The notes under the pieces: generated by a model
Databases searched by the model: none
Seen by the model: the letters and a program-made list of their open reading frames with translations, nothing else
Told to the model about the DNA's origin: nothing
Shown here: in pieces, positions 26,384 to 34,933 of the stretch
Position numbering within the stretch: the stretch's first letter is position 1
How the letters are laid out: the number at the start of each line of letters is the position of its first letter
Made by a program: the position numbers and the translations under genes
Origin: Acidimicrobiales bacterium
GTDB lineage: Bacteria > Actinomycetota > Acidimicrobiia > Acidimicrobiales > JAUJNH01
DNA: 64,000 nt
Assembly: GCA_030448245.1 (NCBI GenBank)
Contig: JAUJNH010000008.1
Location: 1-64,000 of the forward strand
Direction of reading: 5' to 3'

Positions 26384-27679
26384 GTGACCTCCGACCACGC
26401 CCACCACGTGGACGGCGACGATCCGCGCAGCCGGGCCGCCGACCGGGCGGTCCGCCGCCTCCTCCTGGTCGTCATCACGCCGCTGGCCGTGGCCACCCTG
26501 GTGGGCCTCGTGCTGCTGTGGCCGGGGCGCGACCCAGAGGTGCCGCCCGAGGTGGGGCCGCCGGCCACGGCCGTCAAGGCCATCGTCGAGCGGGCCACCT
26601 TTGGCACCTGTCCCGGCGATCAGGGCGGCGCCGACGCCACGTGCCAGCTGATCGACCTCCGCCTGCGCAGCGGGCCCGACGCCGGCCTCCCCGTCCAGCT
26701 GGCCTTCAACGTCATCGCCAACCCCGGCATCCCCACCATCAGCACCGGCGACCGCGTGGTGGTGCAGCCGAGCGGCCCCACGCCCGGCTCCTACGTCTTC
26801 GTCGACTTCCAGCGCAGCCGGCCCCTGCTGCTGCTGGGCGTGGCCTTCTCGGTGCTGGTCGTGGCCCTGGCCCGGTGGAAGGGGCTGGCCGCCCTGGTCG
26901 GCCTGGTGGCCACGCTCCTGGTGCTGGTGCGGTTCGTGCTGCCGGCGATCCTCGACGGGAAGGACCCGCTGGCCGTGTGCATCGTGGGCGCCTCGCTGAC
27001 CATGTTCGTCGTCTTCTACCTGGCCCACGGCATCAATGTCCGCTCGTCCACCGCCCTCGTCGGCACGCTCCTCAGCCTCCTGGTCACCGGGATCCTCGCC
27101 ACCTGGGCCACCTCGGCGTCCCGGCTCAGCGGCAAGGGCAGTGAGGAGGCGCTCACCCTCAACGCCCTGGCCGGCCAGGTCGACCTGCGGGGCCTGCTGC
27201 TCGGCGGCATCATCATCGGCGGCCTGGGCGTGCTGAACGACGTCACCATCACCCAGTCCTCGACGGTGTGGCAGCTGCACCTGGCCGACCCGGCTGCCCG
27301 GCCCATCCAGCTCTACCGCCAGGGGATGCAGGTGGGTCGCGACCACATCGGTGCCACGGTCGACACCCTCATCCTCGCCTACGCCGGCGCCGCCCTCCCG
27401 CTCCTCATCTTCTTCTCGCTGGCCGACCGCGCCTTTGGCGAGGTGATCACCAGCAGCCTGGTGGCCGAGGAGGTGGTGCGCAGCCTGGTCGGCGCCATCG
27501 GCCTGGTGCTGTCGGTGCCGATCACCACCGGCCTGGCCGCGGTCGCCGCGTCGCGGGCTCCGGTCGACGGCCAAGGCCCGACCGGAGGCCCGGCCGAAGG
27601 GCTGGGCGCCCGCGCTCGGGCGGCGGCCGCCCAGCTGCTGCGCCGCCGCTCGGCCGACCCGTGGGCCGAACGCCGGTGA
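26384..27679 (+). CDS. YibE/F family membrane protein
   Basis: The start GTG 26384 gives 431 residues: one N-terminal helix (LLLVVITPLAVATLVGLVLLW), an extracytoplasmic beta domain (65-150) and seven or so further helices. LLLGGIIIGGLGVLNDVTITQSSTVWQL and DHIGATVDTLILAYAGAALPLLI are the conserved YibE/F signature. The family is of unknown function, sometimes proposed as a transporter or regulator. Confidence 0.85.
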   Translation: MTSDHAHHVDGDDPRSRAADRAVRRLLLVVITPLAVATLVGLVLLWPGRDPEVPPEVGPPATAVKAIVERATFGTCPGDQGGADATCQLIDLRLRSGPDAGLPVQLAFNVIANPGIPTISTGDRVVVQPSGPTPGSYVFVDFQRSRPLLLLGVAFSVLVVALARWKGLAALVGLVATLLVLVRFVLPAILDGKDPLAVCIVGASLTMFVVFYLAHGINVRSSTALVGTLLSLLVTGILATWATSASRLSGKGSEEALTLNALAGQVDLRGLLLGGIIIGGLGVLNDVTITQSSTVWQLHLADPAARPIQLYRQGMQVGRDHIGATVDTLILAYAGAALPLLIFFSLADRAFGEVITSSLVAEEVVRSLVGAIGLVLSVPITTGLAAVAASRAPVDGQGPTGGPAEGLGARARAAAAQLLRRRSADPWAERR

Positions 27680-27702
27680 CCGCCCTCCCCCGGCCGACGC
27701 CG

Positions 27703-27708
27703 TAGGTT
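27703..27708 (+). promoter_or_regulatory. Putative leaderless -10 (TAGGTT)
   Basis: Six bases before ATG 27715; identical hexamer and spacing recur at 62258. Confidence 0.45.
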
Positions 27709-27714
27709 GAGGCC

Positions 27715-27900
27715 ATGGCTGACGAAACCGAGTTGGACGATGCGGTCTGCCCCACCTGCAAGGTGAGCGTCGAGATGACCGAGCAGGGCGGGCCCTTCGG
27801 CACCGACACCTACCAGTGCAGCTCGTGCGGGTCCACCTACAAGTACCGCACCCCACCCGACCCGGACTGGACCCCGCCCCGCACCAGCGGAACCGGCTAG
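27715..27900 (+). CDS. Small zinc-ribbon protein
   Basis: The 61-residue protein has two CxxC pairs, VCPTCKV near 11 and QCSSCGST near 35, that should bind one zinc, and a Pro-rich tail. It has its own leaderless-type promoter and converges with the PH-domain gene, overlapping it by 4 bases. Function unknown. Confidence 0.65.
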   Translation: MADETELDDAVCPTCKVSVEMTEQGGPFGTDTYQCSSCGSTYKYRTPPDPDWTPPRTSGTG

Positions 27901-28403
27901 GCCTCGCGCCGGTTCGTGAACCGGGCCCGATCGGCCTCGACGGCGGCGACGAACGCCTCGGCCCGGGCCCGGTGCTTCGGGCGGCGCCCCGGGACGGTGC
28001 CCAGCCGCACCACCCGCTGGTCGACCAGCCGGGCGCTGATCAGCGTCCCGGCCCGGTTCGGGGTGGGCCGCAGCTCGAGACGGGCCAGCCGGTCCCAGGG
28101 CACCTCCTCGCTGTCGACGGCCCGCACCACCCGCAACCCGGCCGGCCCGACCTCGATCCGGCTGCGCCACACCCGCCAGGCGCCGTAGCTGAGCATGGCG
28201 ACGGCGGGGACCACCACCCACAGCCACTCGTCGGGCGTGGCCCGGCGGTTGGTGTTGTAGTCGGGCTGGGTGATCTGCTGGAAGCTGACGGCGAAGGCGA
28301 CGACGATCCCGGCGATGATCCACCAGCGCTGCCTCGGGACCTTGTGGACCCGGACGGCGCCCGCCGTGCCGTCGACCTGCTCCGCCTCGGCCGTCCCGGT
28401 CAT
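27897..28403 (-). CDS. PH-domain membrane protein
   Basis: The 168-residue protein starts at ATG 28403. Two membrane helices (WWIIAGIVVAFAVSF, WLWVVVPAVAMLSYGAW) precede a bacterial PH-like domain: RIEVGPAGLRVVRAVDSEEVPWDRLARLELRP. This is a common actinobacterial arrangement of unknown role at the membrane. TAGCCT seven bases upstream suggests a leaderless transcript starting inside the end of the GNAT gene. Confidence 0.7.
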   Translation of the reverse strand: MTGTAEAEQVDGTAGAVRVHKVPRQRWWIIAGIVVAFAVSFQQITQPDYNTNRRATPDEWLWVVVPAVAMLSYGAWRVWRSRIEVGPAGLRVVRAVDSEEVPWDRLARLELRPTPNRAGTLISARLVDQRVVRLGTVPGRRPKHRARAEAFVAAVEADRARFTNRREA

Positions 28404-28410
28404 CGGATGC

Positions 28411-28416
28411 AGGCTA
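28411..28416 (-). promoter_or_regulatory. Putative leaderless -10 (TAGCCT)
   Basis: Seven bases upstream of ATG 28403; overlaps the stop codon of the upstream acetyltransferase gene. Confidence 0.4.
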
Positions 28417-28866
28417 CGAGAGGACCTTCGACATCGCCACGTGGGGGATCCCGGCGTCGTCGAAGGGTTCGCCCTCCTCTTGGTCGTAGCCGGCCCGGCG
28501 GTAGAAGCCGATCGCCTGGACCTGGGCGTGCAGCGTGACCCGCCGGCGCCCGGCATCGGCCGCCGCCGCCTCGAGCACCGCCAGGACGGCCGCCCCGATC
28601 CCCGTTCCCCGGGCGTCGCCGGCCACGGCCATCCGGCCGATGCGGGCGCCCCCGCCGGGGTCGAGCAGCAGCCGGCCCGTCCCCACCACCCGCCCCTCGC
28701 CGTCGCGAGCCACCGCGTGGACGGCGCCCACGTCCAGCTCGTCCTGCTCGAGCTCGACCGGCACGCCCTGCTCCTCGACGAACACGCGGTGGCGCAGGGC
28801 CAGGAGGGCAGCCCGGTCGGCCGGCGTGGCCAGCCCAGCTCGGCCGGCGTCGCCGCCGCCGCTCAC
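28414..28866 (-). CDS. GNAT family N-acetyltransferase, ElaA-like
   Basis: GTG 28866 overlaps the stop of the DnaJ-like gene (GTGA). The 150-residue product reads LRHRVFVEEQGVPVELEQDELD at the N-terminus, then GRMAVAGDARGTGIGAAVLAVLE (acetyl-CoA loop, R/QxxGxG/A type) and FYRRAGYDQEEGEPFDDAGIPHVAMSK. This matches ElaA-type acetyltransferases. Substrate unknown. Confidence 0.8.
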   Translation of the reverse strand: MSGGGDAGRAGLATPADRAALLALRHRVFVEEQGVPVELEQDELDVGAVHAVARDGEGRVVGTGRLLLDPGGGARIGRMAVAGDARGTGIGAAVLAVLEAAAADAGRRRVTLHAQVQAIGFYRRAGYDQEEGEPFDDAGIPHVAMSKVLS

Positions 28867-29723
28867 CGCCGCTGGCACCACCGCTGCTTGGGCGCCGCCT
28901 CGACCGGGGCGGCCAGCAGGGCCAGCAGCTCCCCGTCGTCGAGGATGGCGCCGAAGCGGTAGGTGCCCTCCTGGCGGAAGTAGGTGAGGCCGGGCGAGCC
29001 GGCCGGGTCGACCCAGCCCACCTCCCACACGTCGCGGCCCGAGCGCTCCATCTGGGTCACCTGGCGCGGCGGCCGGCGGCGGGGGCAGGCGTCCAGCCTG
29101 GACACGAACCCCTCCCGGGGGAACGAGGCGCGGAAGCTGCTCTCGGCCAGGTCCCACATCGTGCCGTGGTCGCCGACCCGCTCGGCTTCGAGCAGCTGGT
29201 GGGCGAGCGGGCCGAGGATGGACCGTTGCCGGCTCCCGTCGGTCGACGGCGACGAGAGCCCGATGCCGGCGAGCACGACCACCACCAGCGCCACCGCCGC
29301 CGCCGCCAGGAGCAGCGGCGTCGGGACCTTGTGGACCGGGTCATCCTCGACGTCGGCGACGACGTCGCTGACCGTTGCCGCCCCGCCGGTGGAGGCCGTC
29401 GGGGGGGCCACGACGACGGTCACCGGCGGCGGGTCGCCGGCAGGGGCCTGGGGAGCCGGCCGGCGCCGAGGGGTCGCCACCGCGGCGCCCGAGGACGAGC
29501 CCAGACCGGCCTTGCGGCCCGCCCGCAGCACCCGGTACGCCTCGTTCACCTCCTCGAAGCGCCTCCGCACGGCCTCCTGCTCGTCGAGTGGGGCCGTGGC
29601 CCACCGGTCGGGGTGGGCGCGGGAGGCGAGGCGCCGGTGGACGGCGTCGACCCTTTCGGGCTCCGCTCCTCGAGCGAGCCCGAGCACGTCGTAGGCCTCA
29701 TCCTCGGTCAGCGCAGCCTCCAC
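28863..29723 (-). CDS. DnaJ-domain membrane protein
   Basis: The 286-residue protein starts at GTG 29723. The J domain (5-65) has the HPD motif in RLASRAHPDRW and FEEVNEAYRVL. A Pro-rich linker, one membrane helix (about 132-155, LLLAAAAVALVVVVLAGIG) and an extracytoplasmic domain with CPRRRPPRQVTQ and WCQRR follow. The J domain would recruit DnaK inside the cell; the outer domain is unknown. Confidence 0.75.
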   Translation of the reverse strand: MEAALTEDEAYDVLGLARGAEPERVDAVHRRLASRAHPDRWATAPLDEQEAVRRRFEEVNEAYRVLRAGRKAGLGSSSGAAVATPRRRPAPQAPAGDPPPVTVVVAPPTASTGGAATVSDVVADVEDDPVHKVPTPLLLAAAAVALVVVVLAGIGLSSPSTDGSRQRSILGPLAHQLLEAERVGDHGTMWDLAESSFRASFPREGFVSRLDACPRRRPPRQVTQMERSGRDVWEVGWVDPAGSPGLTYFRQEGTYRFGAILDDGELLALLAAPVEAAPKQRWCQRR

Positions 29724-29861
29724 CGCATGTCGCCAGGAGTGTACGAAGGCTGCGCCCTGATCAGAAGGCGTCGGCTCCGGGCGGGTGTGGCCAGCGGCCG
29801 GCCCAGGCCGCGGCGTGCCCCGTTGCCGGGCCGGCGTCGCTGCCGGCTGCTGGTCGCCCGA

Positions 29862-31762
29862 TCAGGGGTCGGTGAAGATGTACAGCCCGTAGTCTCGGTC
29901 GCTGGCCAGGATCAGCGACTCGTCGCCCTCGACGTCCGGGCTGTCGTTCGGGTTGTCGATGACCTCGACGCCCCAGAAGTTGCTGCCGCCCTGGTCGATG
30001 AAGGCACCCACCTCGACCAGCTCACAGCTGGAGGTGTCGGCCGGGTCGGCCGCCGGGTCGCACACGATCTCCAGCATGCGCACGCCGCCCGAGTAGTAGG
30101 AGAGGTACAGCAGCTCGGGGTTGTTGGGGTCGGTGGCCACCTCGTGCACGGACAGGTCGCCGTAGCCCGAGGCGAAGCCCTCGTTCATGGCCTCGGGGAT
30201 GGCGTAGGTGTCGAGCTCGGCGCCCGTGGACGCGTCGTAGAGGTGGACGTAGCCCCACCCGTCGAACTGGCTCGTCACGCTGATGCTGTCACCGACCGTG
30301 CCGACGGCGGGAAGATCATCCTCCGGGTAGGTGTAGTCGGGGGCCAGATCGAACAGCTCGTGGTACGCCCGATGGCCGATGCACAGCCCCGAGATCTGGA
30401 TGTCGAACTCGTGGCCCTGACCGCCGCAGAAGTAGGCGTCCGGCCCGACGCCGGCGAGGGAGCCGCCGTGGTGGTTGGCGACGATGACCGCGTCGTAGCC
30501 GAGCAGCTGCGCCGTCTCCACCTTCTCGGAGAAGAAGCAGGCCTCCTGGGTCTGGCCCGGGTCACCGGCCGGTCCCCGCTGCAGGACCAGGATCGCCTCC
30601 TCACCTGGGTTCAACGAGAGGGAGTCCGCATTGGGGATTGATCCACGGTCGGCCGGGCAGCCGTACCCGCCGAACACGGTGGGACCGTTCAGCTCGCCGT
30701 ACAGCTCGCCGATCGGGATGGTCCACCCGAACTCGCCGGCGTCGTACACGCCGTCCTCGGTGGTGACCCGGGCGCGGTACGGCGAGAAGTCCTCGTCGGT
30801 ACCGATGAAGAACCGGTTGTCGGCGGTGAACTCGGCCTGGTGGGCGTTGCCCTCGGGGGTGAGGGTGATGCCCGTCTGCTCGAGGAGCTCGGGGTCGGCG
30901 ACGGGGTAGTCGGTGTCGTGCAGGTGATCCGGATTCGCCGGGTCGGTGACGTCGAGCAGGACGTAGCCACCGTCCCAGTAGGAGGCGATCATGATGCACC
31001 TGCCGGCGTAGGTGCCGGTGGTCATGCACTTGACCGTCATGTCGTGCAGGTTCGAGTCGGCCAGGTTCAGCTCGGGCTGGGCGACCCCGAACTCGTTGAG
31101 GTCGAGCTCGGTGATCATGCGGGGCCGGCGGGGGTTGGTGATGTCGTAGATGTCGACGTCGGCCAGGTCCTCCTCGTCCTGGGTGACCAGGTAGGCGGGG
31201 CCGCCTGCCACCGGCTGCCAGACGAAGGCGCTGTGGGTCTGGTGGGCGTCGGACCCGGTGCGGTCACCGAAGCCCTCCTTCAGCTTCACCGGCTTCAGGG
31301 GGTTGGTGACGTCGTAGAGCATGAAGCCGCCCTTGTAGTTCTTGCCGCAGGCCTCGGCTTCTTGGTCTCGATGTGGGCCACCTGCATGCCCTCACCCGGC
31401 CGGGTGTCCTGGGGCATGGGGATGAAGTTGACCTCCTCGGGGTTGGTGGGATCCGAGATGTCGATCACCCAGGCTCCGGCGTCGGGGGTGTTCTGGCCGC
31501 CCGTCTCCGGGCCGGCGCAGTCGGGCTCGCCCCAGTTGGCCAGGTAGGCGTAGTCCCCGTAGGCGGCGACGTCGGCCACCAGGCCCTCGGTCGTGGTCAC
31601 CTCTTCCTTGCCCAGGAACTTCAGCCTGCCCTTCTGCTGATCCGTCGTCGCTGGGAGGTGGCCCTCGTCGCTGCCGTGCTGGCCCGGGTTGGCCGACGCC
31701 GGGACCCCCACGAGCAGCCCCAGCAGGGTTGCGACAACGAACGGGACGAGCCTTCTCCGCAT
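29862..31762 (-). pseudogene. Secreted LVIVD-repeat protein with PA-domain insert (one frameshift)
   Basis: Signal peptide MRRRLVPFVVATLLGLLVGVPASA from ATG 31762, with GGAGGCAGC upstream. LVIVD-type propeller repeats follow (AYLANWG, WVIDISDPTNPEEV, MLYDVTNPLKPVKL, VDIYDITNPRRP, GYVLLDVTDPANP). A protease-associated (PA) domain seems inserted (EEAILVLQRGPAGDPG...LLGYDAVIVANHHGG, two Cys), then the last repeats (VRMLEIVCDP). One base appears missing near 31350, between HIETKKP and EACGKNYKGG. About 630 residues if repaired. Function of LVIVD proteins is unknown; likely extracellular binding. Confidence 0.75.
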
Positions 31763-31934
31763 CAGCTGCCTCCAGGACTCGACTGCCTGAGGAGGAGAAC
31801 CGTCTCATGGATCGACCCGCTCGACAATCCCCAAAAAACGATTTCGTGACCTCATTAAGAGCCCGGTCGACGCTCCGTGAAAATCGATTCCGCACTCGCG
31901 CCAGGAGTGGTTGCCGGCGTTCATGCGACAGGCC

Positions 31935-32493
31935 TCAGTGCAGGATGAGCTGCCCGATCCGAGCCCGGTGCACGACGACCGGCTGGTTGCCGTCCGGCAC
32001 GACGTCGTCGTGCGACCGGGTGAAGCCCAGCTTCACCATGACCCGCTGCGAGGCCAGGTTGTCCGGATGGCAGATGCTCACGAGGAAGCCGCCCTCATCG
32101 GTGAGATCGACGTGGGCCAGCAGCGACGCAGCGCCGCTCTGCTGGCCTCAGTGGCAATCCCCCGACCCCAGGCGCGCCGGCGGAGGCGCCAGCCGGCTTC
32201 GACCGCCGGCATGACCGAGGGGAGGAAGCGGGGAACGGACAGCCCGGTCCACCCGAGGAAGTCGCCGGTGCCGCGCTCCTCGATGGCCAGGAGCCCGAGG
32301 CCCGGCCGCAACGGCGGTTCGAGCAGCCGCGGCAGCGACGCTTCCACCTCCTCGGCCGTGCGGGCCGTGCCCGACCCGATGTACCGCATGACCTCGGGTC
32401 GGTGTCCATGTCGACCAGCCCCGCCAGGTCATCGGGTCGCCACGGCCGGAGGATGAGGCGCGGCGTGACGATGACGGGAGCGGCCTCGGTCAC
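31935..32493 (-). pseudogene. GNAT acetyltransferase, RimJ/RimL type (two frameshifts)
   Basis: GTG 32493 begins VIVTPRLILRPWRPDDLAGLVDMDTDP; after an indel near 32390 RYIGSGTARTAEEVE...WRLRRRAWGRGIATEASRAALR; after another near 32130 HVDLTDEGGFLVSICHPDNLASQRVMVKLGFTRS, stop at 31935. These are the ordered blocks of a RimJ/RimL-type acetyltransferase of about 185 residues. It may be intact in the organism if the indels are read errors. Confidence 0.65.
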
Positions 32494-32499
32494 GGCCGG

Positions 32500-32505
32500 A
32501 GGGTA
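32500..32505 (-). promoter_or_regulatory. Putative leaderless -10 (TACCCT)
   Basis: Six bases before GTG 32493 on the minus strand. It lies close to the divergent -10 at 32529, so two leaderless promoters share this 50-base gap. Confidence 0.4.
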
Positions 32506-32528
32506 CCGAGCGGCCGCGGGCGCCCGGG

Positions 32529-32534
32529 TACCGT
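32529..32534 (+). promoter_or_regulatory. Putative leaderless -10 (TACCGT)
   Basis: Six bases before GTG 32541, supporting that start for the DUF885 gene. Confidence 0.4.
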
Positions 32535-32540
32535 GCCGCC

Positions 32541-34025
32541 GTGGACCACCGGCTGCACGCCATCTGTGACATGCAGGTGGCCGAGGCTCGCGAAGACGTG
32601 GGCCTCCACGAGCGGTACGACGGCGTCGTCCAGGACCTGTCGCCGGGGGGCGTGCGATCCGGGTTGGCCGCCCTCGGCTCAGGTCCGACGCCGGCGGGCC
32701 ACGATGGTGACCAGGTCGAGGCGGCCGAGGCCGGCCTGCGGGCCACCTACGACCTCGTCGAGGACCACCGCCGCAACCCCCTGGTGCACCTCGCCAACCT
32801 CGATCTCGCGGCCTACGACCGCGACTACGCACCGGCCGAGGAGCGGGCCCGGGCCCGGCAGAAGCACCTGGCGGCGTGGCCGGATGCGGTCGACGCTGCC
32901 GTCGAGTCGCTCGACCGGGTGCCCCGCCCCGTCGCCGAGTCCCTGATCACGCCTCTGCGCGGCCTGGCCGCCGGGGTCGAGGACGAGGCCGCCCTGGAAG
33001 CCCACGACCGCCTGGTTCGGCACGTCGAGGGGTTCGCGAGCACAGGGGATCCCGACGGCTCGCTGGGCGGCGAGCGGCTGCGCGCGCTCATGCAGGCTCC
33101 TGAGGCGATGCAGCTCGACCTCGGCCTGCTGGCCGAGACGGTCGATCGGGAGCGGGCCCGCTTGAAGGCTCGCCTGGCCGACAGCGCCGAGCAGCTGTCG
33201 CCGGGCACCCCGGTCCCCCAGCTCGTCGCTTCCCTCCTGGCCGACCACCCGAACGCCGACGGGATCTACGACGAGGCCCGCGGGCAGATCGCCGAGGTGA
33301 CCGCCTTCACCATCGACCGGGACCTGCTGGCCGACGTCGGCGGTGAGTGCCTGGTGGGACCGGCGCCGCCGTCGCGTCGCTGGGCGATGGCCATGATGTC
33401 GTGGGCCGCGCCGTACGAGGCGGACGCCCCGAGCTGGTACTACGTGACACCGCCCGACGAGTCGTGGCCGGCCGAGGACCAGGAGGTGTGGCTCTCGGTC
33501 TTCAGCCGAACCACGTTGCCGGCCATCACGGTGCACGAGGTGACCCCCGGGCACTATGCCCACGGCCGGATGCTGCGCCGCCTCACGAGCGACGTGCGCC
33601 GCACCGTCCTCTCGCCGTCGTTCGTGGAGGGGTGGGCCCACCACACCGAGGAGCTGTTCGTCGAGGAGGGCTTCCGGGCCGAGGACCCCCGCTTCGCCAT
33701 CGGCGTCTTCATCGAGGCGCTCGTGCGCGTGACCAGGCTGGCCTGCGCCATCGGCCTCCACAGCGGCGCCATGACCTTCGCCGAGGCGGTGGCCCGGTTC
33801 GAGGACGACGCCTTCTACCGCGGACCGGCGGCCCGGGCCGAGGCCGGTCGGGCCACCTACGACCCGACCTACGGCCGCTACACGTGGGGCAAGCTGGAGA
33901 TCCGCCGCCTGCGGGACGAAGCGCAGGCCCGGTGGGGGCGTCGGTACTCGCACCGCCGCTTCCACGAGGCGCTCCTCGGCCTGGGCGCACCACCGCTGGG
34001 GCTCATGGGGTCGATCTTCGACTAG
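32541..34025 (+). CDS. DUF885 family metallopeptidase-like protein
   Basis: The 494-residue protein is mainly helical. The conserved C-terminal half has ITVHEVTPGHYAHG, resembling the HExxxGH zinc-site variant of this family, and SFVEGWAHHTEELFVEEG, with the distal Glu. YDPTYGRYTWGKLEIRRLRDEA near 450 is another family block. No signal peptide, so it acts in the cytoplasm, or is exported by other means. A carboxypeptidase-like role is assumed for the family but rarely proven. Confidence 0.85.
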   Translation: MDHRLHAICDMQVAEAREDVGLHERYDGVVQDLSPGGVRSGLAALGSGPTPAGHDGDQVEAAEAGLRATYDLVEDHRRNPLVHLANLDLAAYDRDYAPAEERARARQKHLAAWPDAVDAAVESLDRVPRPVAESLITPLRGLAAGVEDEAALEAHDRLVRHVEGFASTGDPDGSLGGERLRALMQAPEAMQLDLGLLAETVDRERARLKARLADSAEQLSPGTPVPQLVASLLADHPNADGIYDEARGQIAEVTAFTIDRDLLADVGGECLVGPAPPSRRWAMAMMSWAAPYEADAPSWYYVTPPDESWPAEDQEVWLSVFSRTTLPAITVHEVTPGHYAHGRMLRRLTSDVRRTVLSPSFVEGWAHHTEELFVEEGFRAEDPRFAIGVFIEALVRVTRLACAIGLHSGAMTFAEAVARFEDDAFYRGPAARAEAGRATYDPTYGRYTWGKLEIRRLRDEAQARWGRRYSHRRFHEALLGLGAPPLGLMGSIFD

Positions 34026-34072
34026 CAGAGCGACCCTCAGAGCTCGGCGGCGACGTGAGACGCTGGCCCCCG

Positions 34073-34531
34073 ATGCGGCACCTGGGCGCCGAGGAGATCC
34101 GGCTCGACGGGCTCCCGATGACCCGGGCGACGGTGCTGACCGAGGCGGGGCCCGTCCGGCTGGTCAACGTGCACGTCCTGTCGCCTCTGGCGGAGGCCAG
34201 CCGGTGGAGGCGCCAGCTCAGCCTCCTCGGCGAGGAAGCGGCGCGGCCCGGGCCACCGATCATGTTGGCGGGCGACTTCAACGCCACGTGGGGCCACCGA
34301 CCCTTTCGTCGCCTGCTGGCCACCGGCCTCTCCGATGCCGCCGCGGCGCGGGGGGCCGTGTGGGCGCCCACGTGGCCTGCCGGGGCCAGGCTCCTGCGAC
34401 CGCTCCTGCGCATCGACCACGTGCTGACGGGTCGAGGCCTGGTGGCCACCGCGTACGGCACCGGGCCGGCCGGGGGCAGCGATCACCGCTCCATCGTGGT
34501 GGACGTGGCCATCACCCAGGACCGGCCGTAG
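34073..34531 (+). CDS. Endonuclease/exonuclease/phosphatase family, C-terminal part
   Basis: The 152-residue frame has the later motifs of the DNase I-like fold: RLVNVHVLSPL, MLAGDFNATWGH (metal-binding Asp and Asn), RIDHVLT and GGSDHRSIVVDV (catalytic His). The first half of the fold, with the N and E metal ligands, is missing. Either it is a truncated gene or a degenerate start lies further up in the DUF885 coding region. Activity is doubtful. Confidence 0.65.
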   Translation: MRHLGAEEIRLDGLPMTRATVLTEAGPVRLVNVHVLSPLAEASRWRRQLSLLGEEAARPGPPIMLAGDFNATWGHRPFRRLLATGLSDAAAARGAVWAPTWPAGARLLRPLLRIDHVLTGRGLVATAYGTGPAGGSDHRSIVVDVAITQDRP

Positions 34532-34534
34532 CAT
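34529..34534 (+). promoter_or_regulatory. Putative leaderless -10 (TAGCAT)
   Basis: Seven bases before GTG 34542 of the ArsC-like gene; its TAG is also the stop of the preceding gene. Confidence 0.4.
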
Positions 34535-34541
34535 CAGCACC

Positions 34542-34889
34542 GTGGAGCTCTGGCACAACCCCAGCTGCTCGAAGAGCCGAGCGGCCAAGGCGATCCTGGA
34601 CGAGAAGGGCGTCGCCTACGTCGAGCGTCGCTACGTCGACCAGCCGCCCACCTTCGACGAGCTCGACCGGGTGCTCACCGCCCTCGACCTCGAACCGTGG
34701 AAGGTGGCCCGGCTCGAGGAGCCCGTGGCTGCCGAGCTGGGCATGAAGACCTGGCCGCACGACGACCGCCGCCGCTGGATCGAGGCGATGGTCGCCAACC
34801 CCATCCTGATCGAACGCCCCATCCTGGTCGCCGACGACGGGCGGGCCCGCCTCGGCCGTCCCCCCGAGGCGCTCGAGATCCTCCTGTAG
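34542..34889 (+). CDS. ArsC/Spx family arsenate reductase-like protein
   Basis: The 115-residue thioredoxin-fold protein has the catalytic Cys in HNPSCSKSRAAKAIL near residue 9, VERRYVDQPPT, and LIERPILVADDGRARLGRPPE near the C-terminus with the conserved RP loop. This is the ArsC family that reduces arsenate with glutathione/glutaredoxin or mycothiol. No arsenic operon is nearby, so a general oxidoreductase role is possible. Confidence 0.8.
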   Translation: MELWHNPSCSKSRAAKAILDEKGVAYVERRYVDQPPTFDELDRVLTALDLEPWKVARLEEPVAAELGMKTWPHDDRRRWIEAMVANPILIERPILVADDGRARLGRPPEALEILL

Positions 34890-34933
34890 GTCCCCGACAG
34901 CCTCCACGTGGGCCGTCGCTCGCCACCCTCACC

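Noticed and set aside
33347..34531. Single long gene covering the DUF885 3' half and the DNase I-like part
   Set aside because: The upstream 240 codons are an off-frame reading of the DUF885 gene; only the part from 34073 has motifs.
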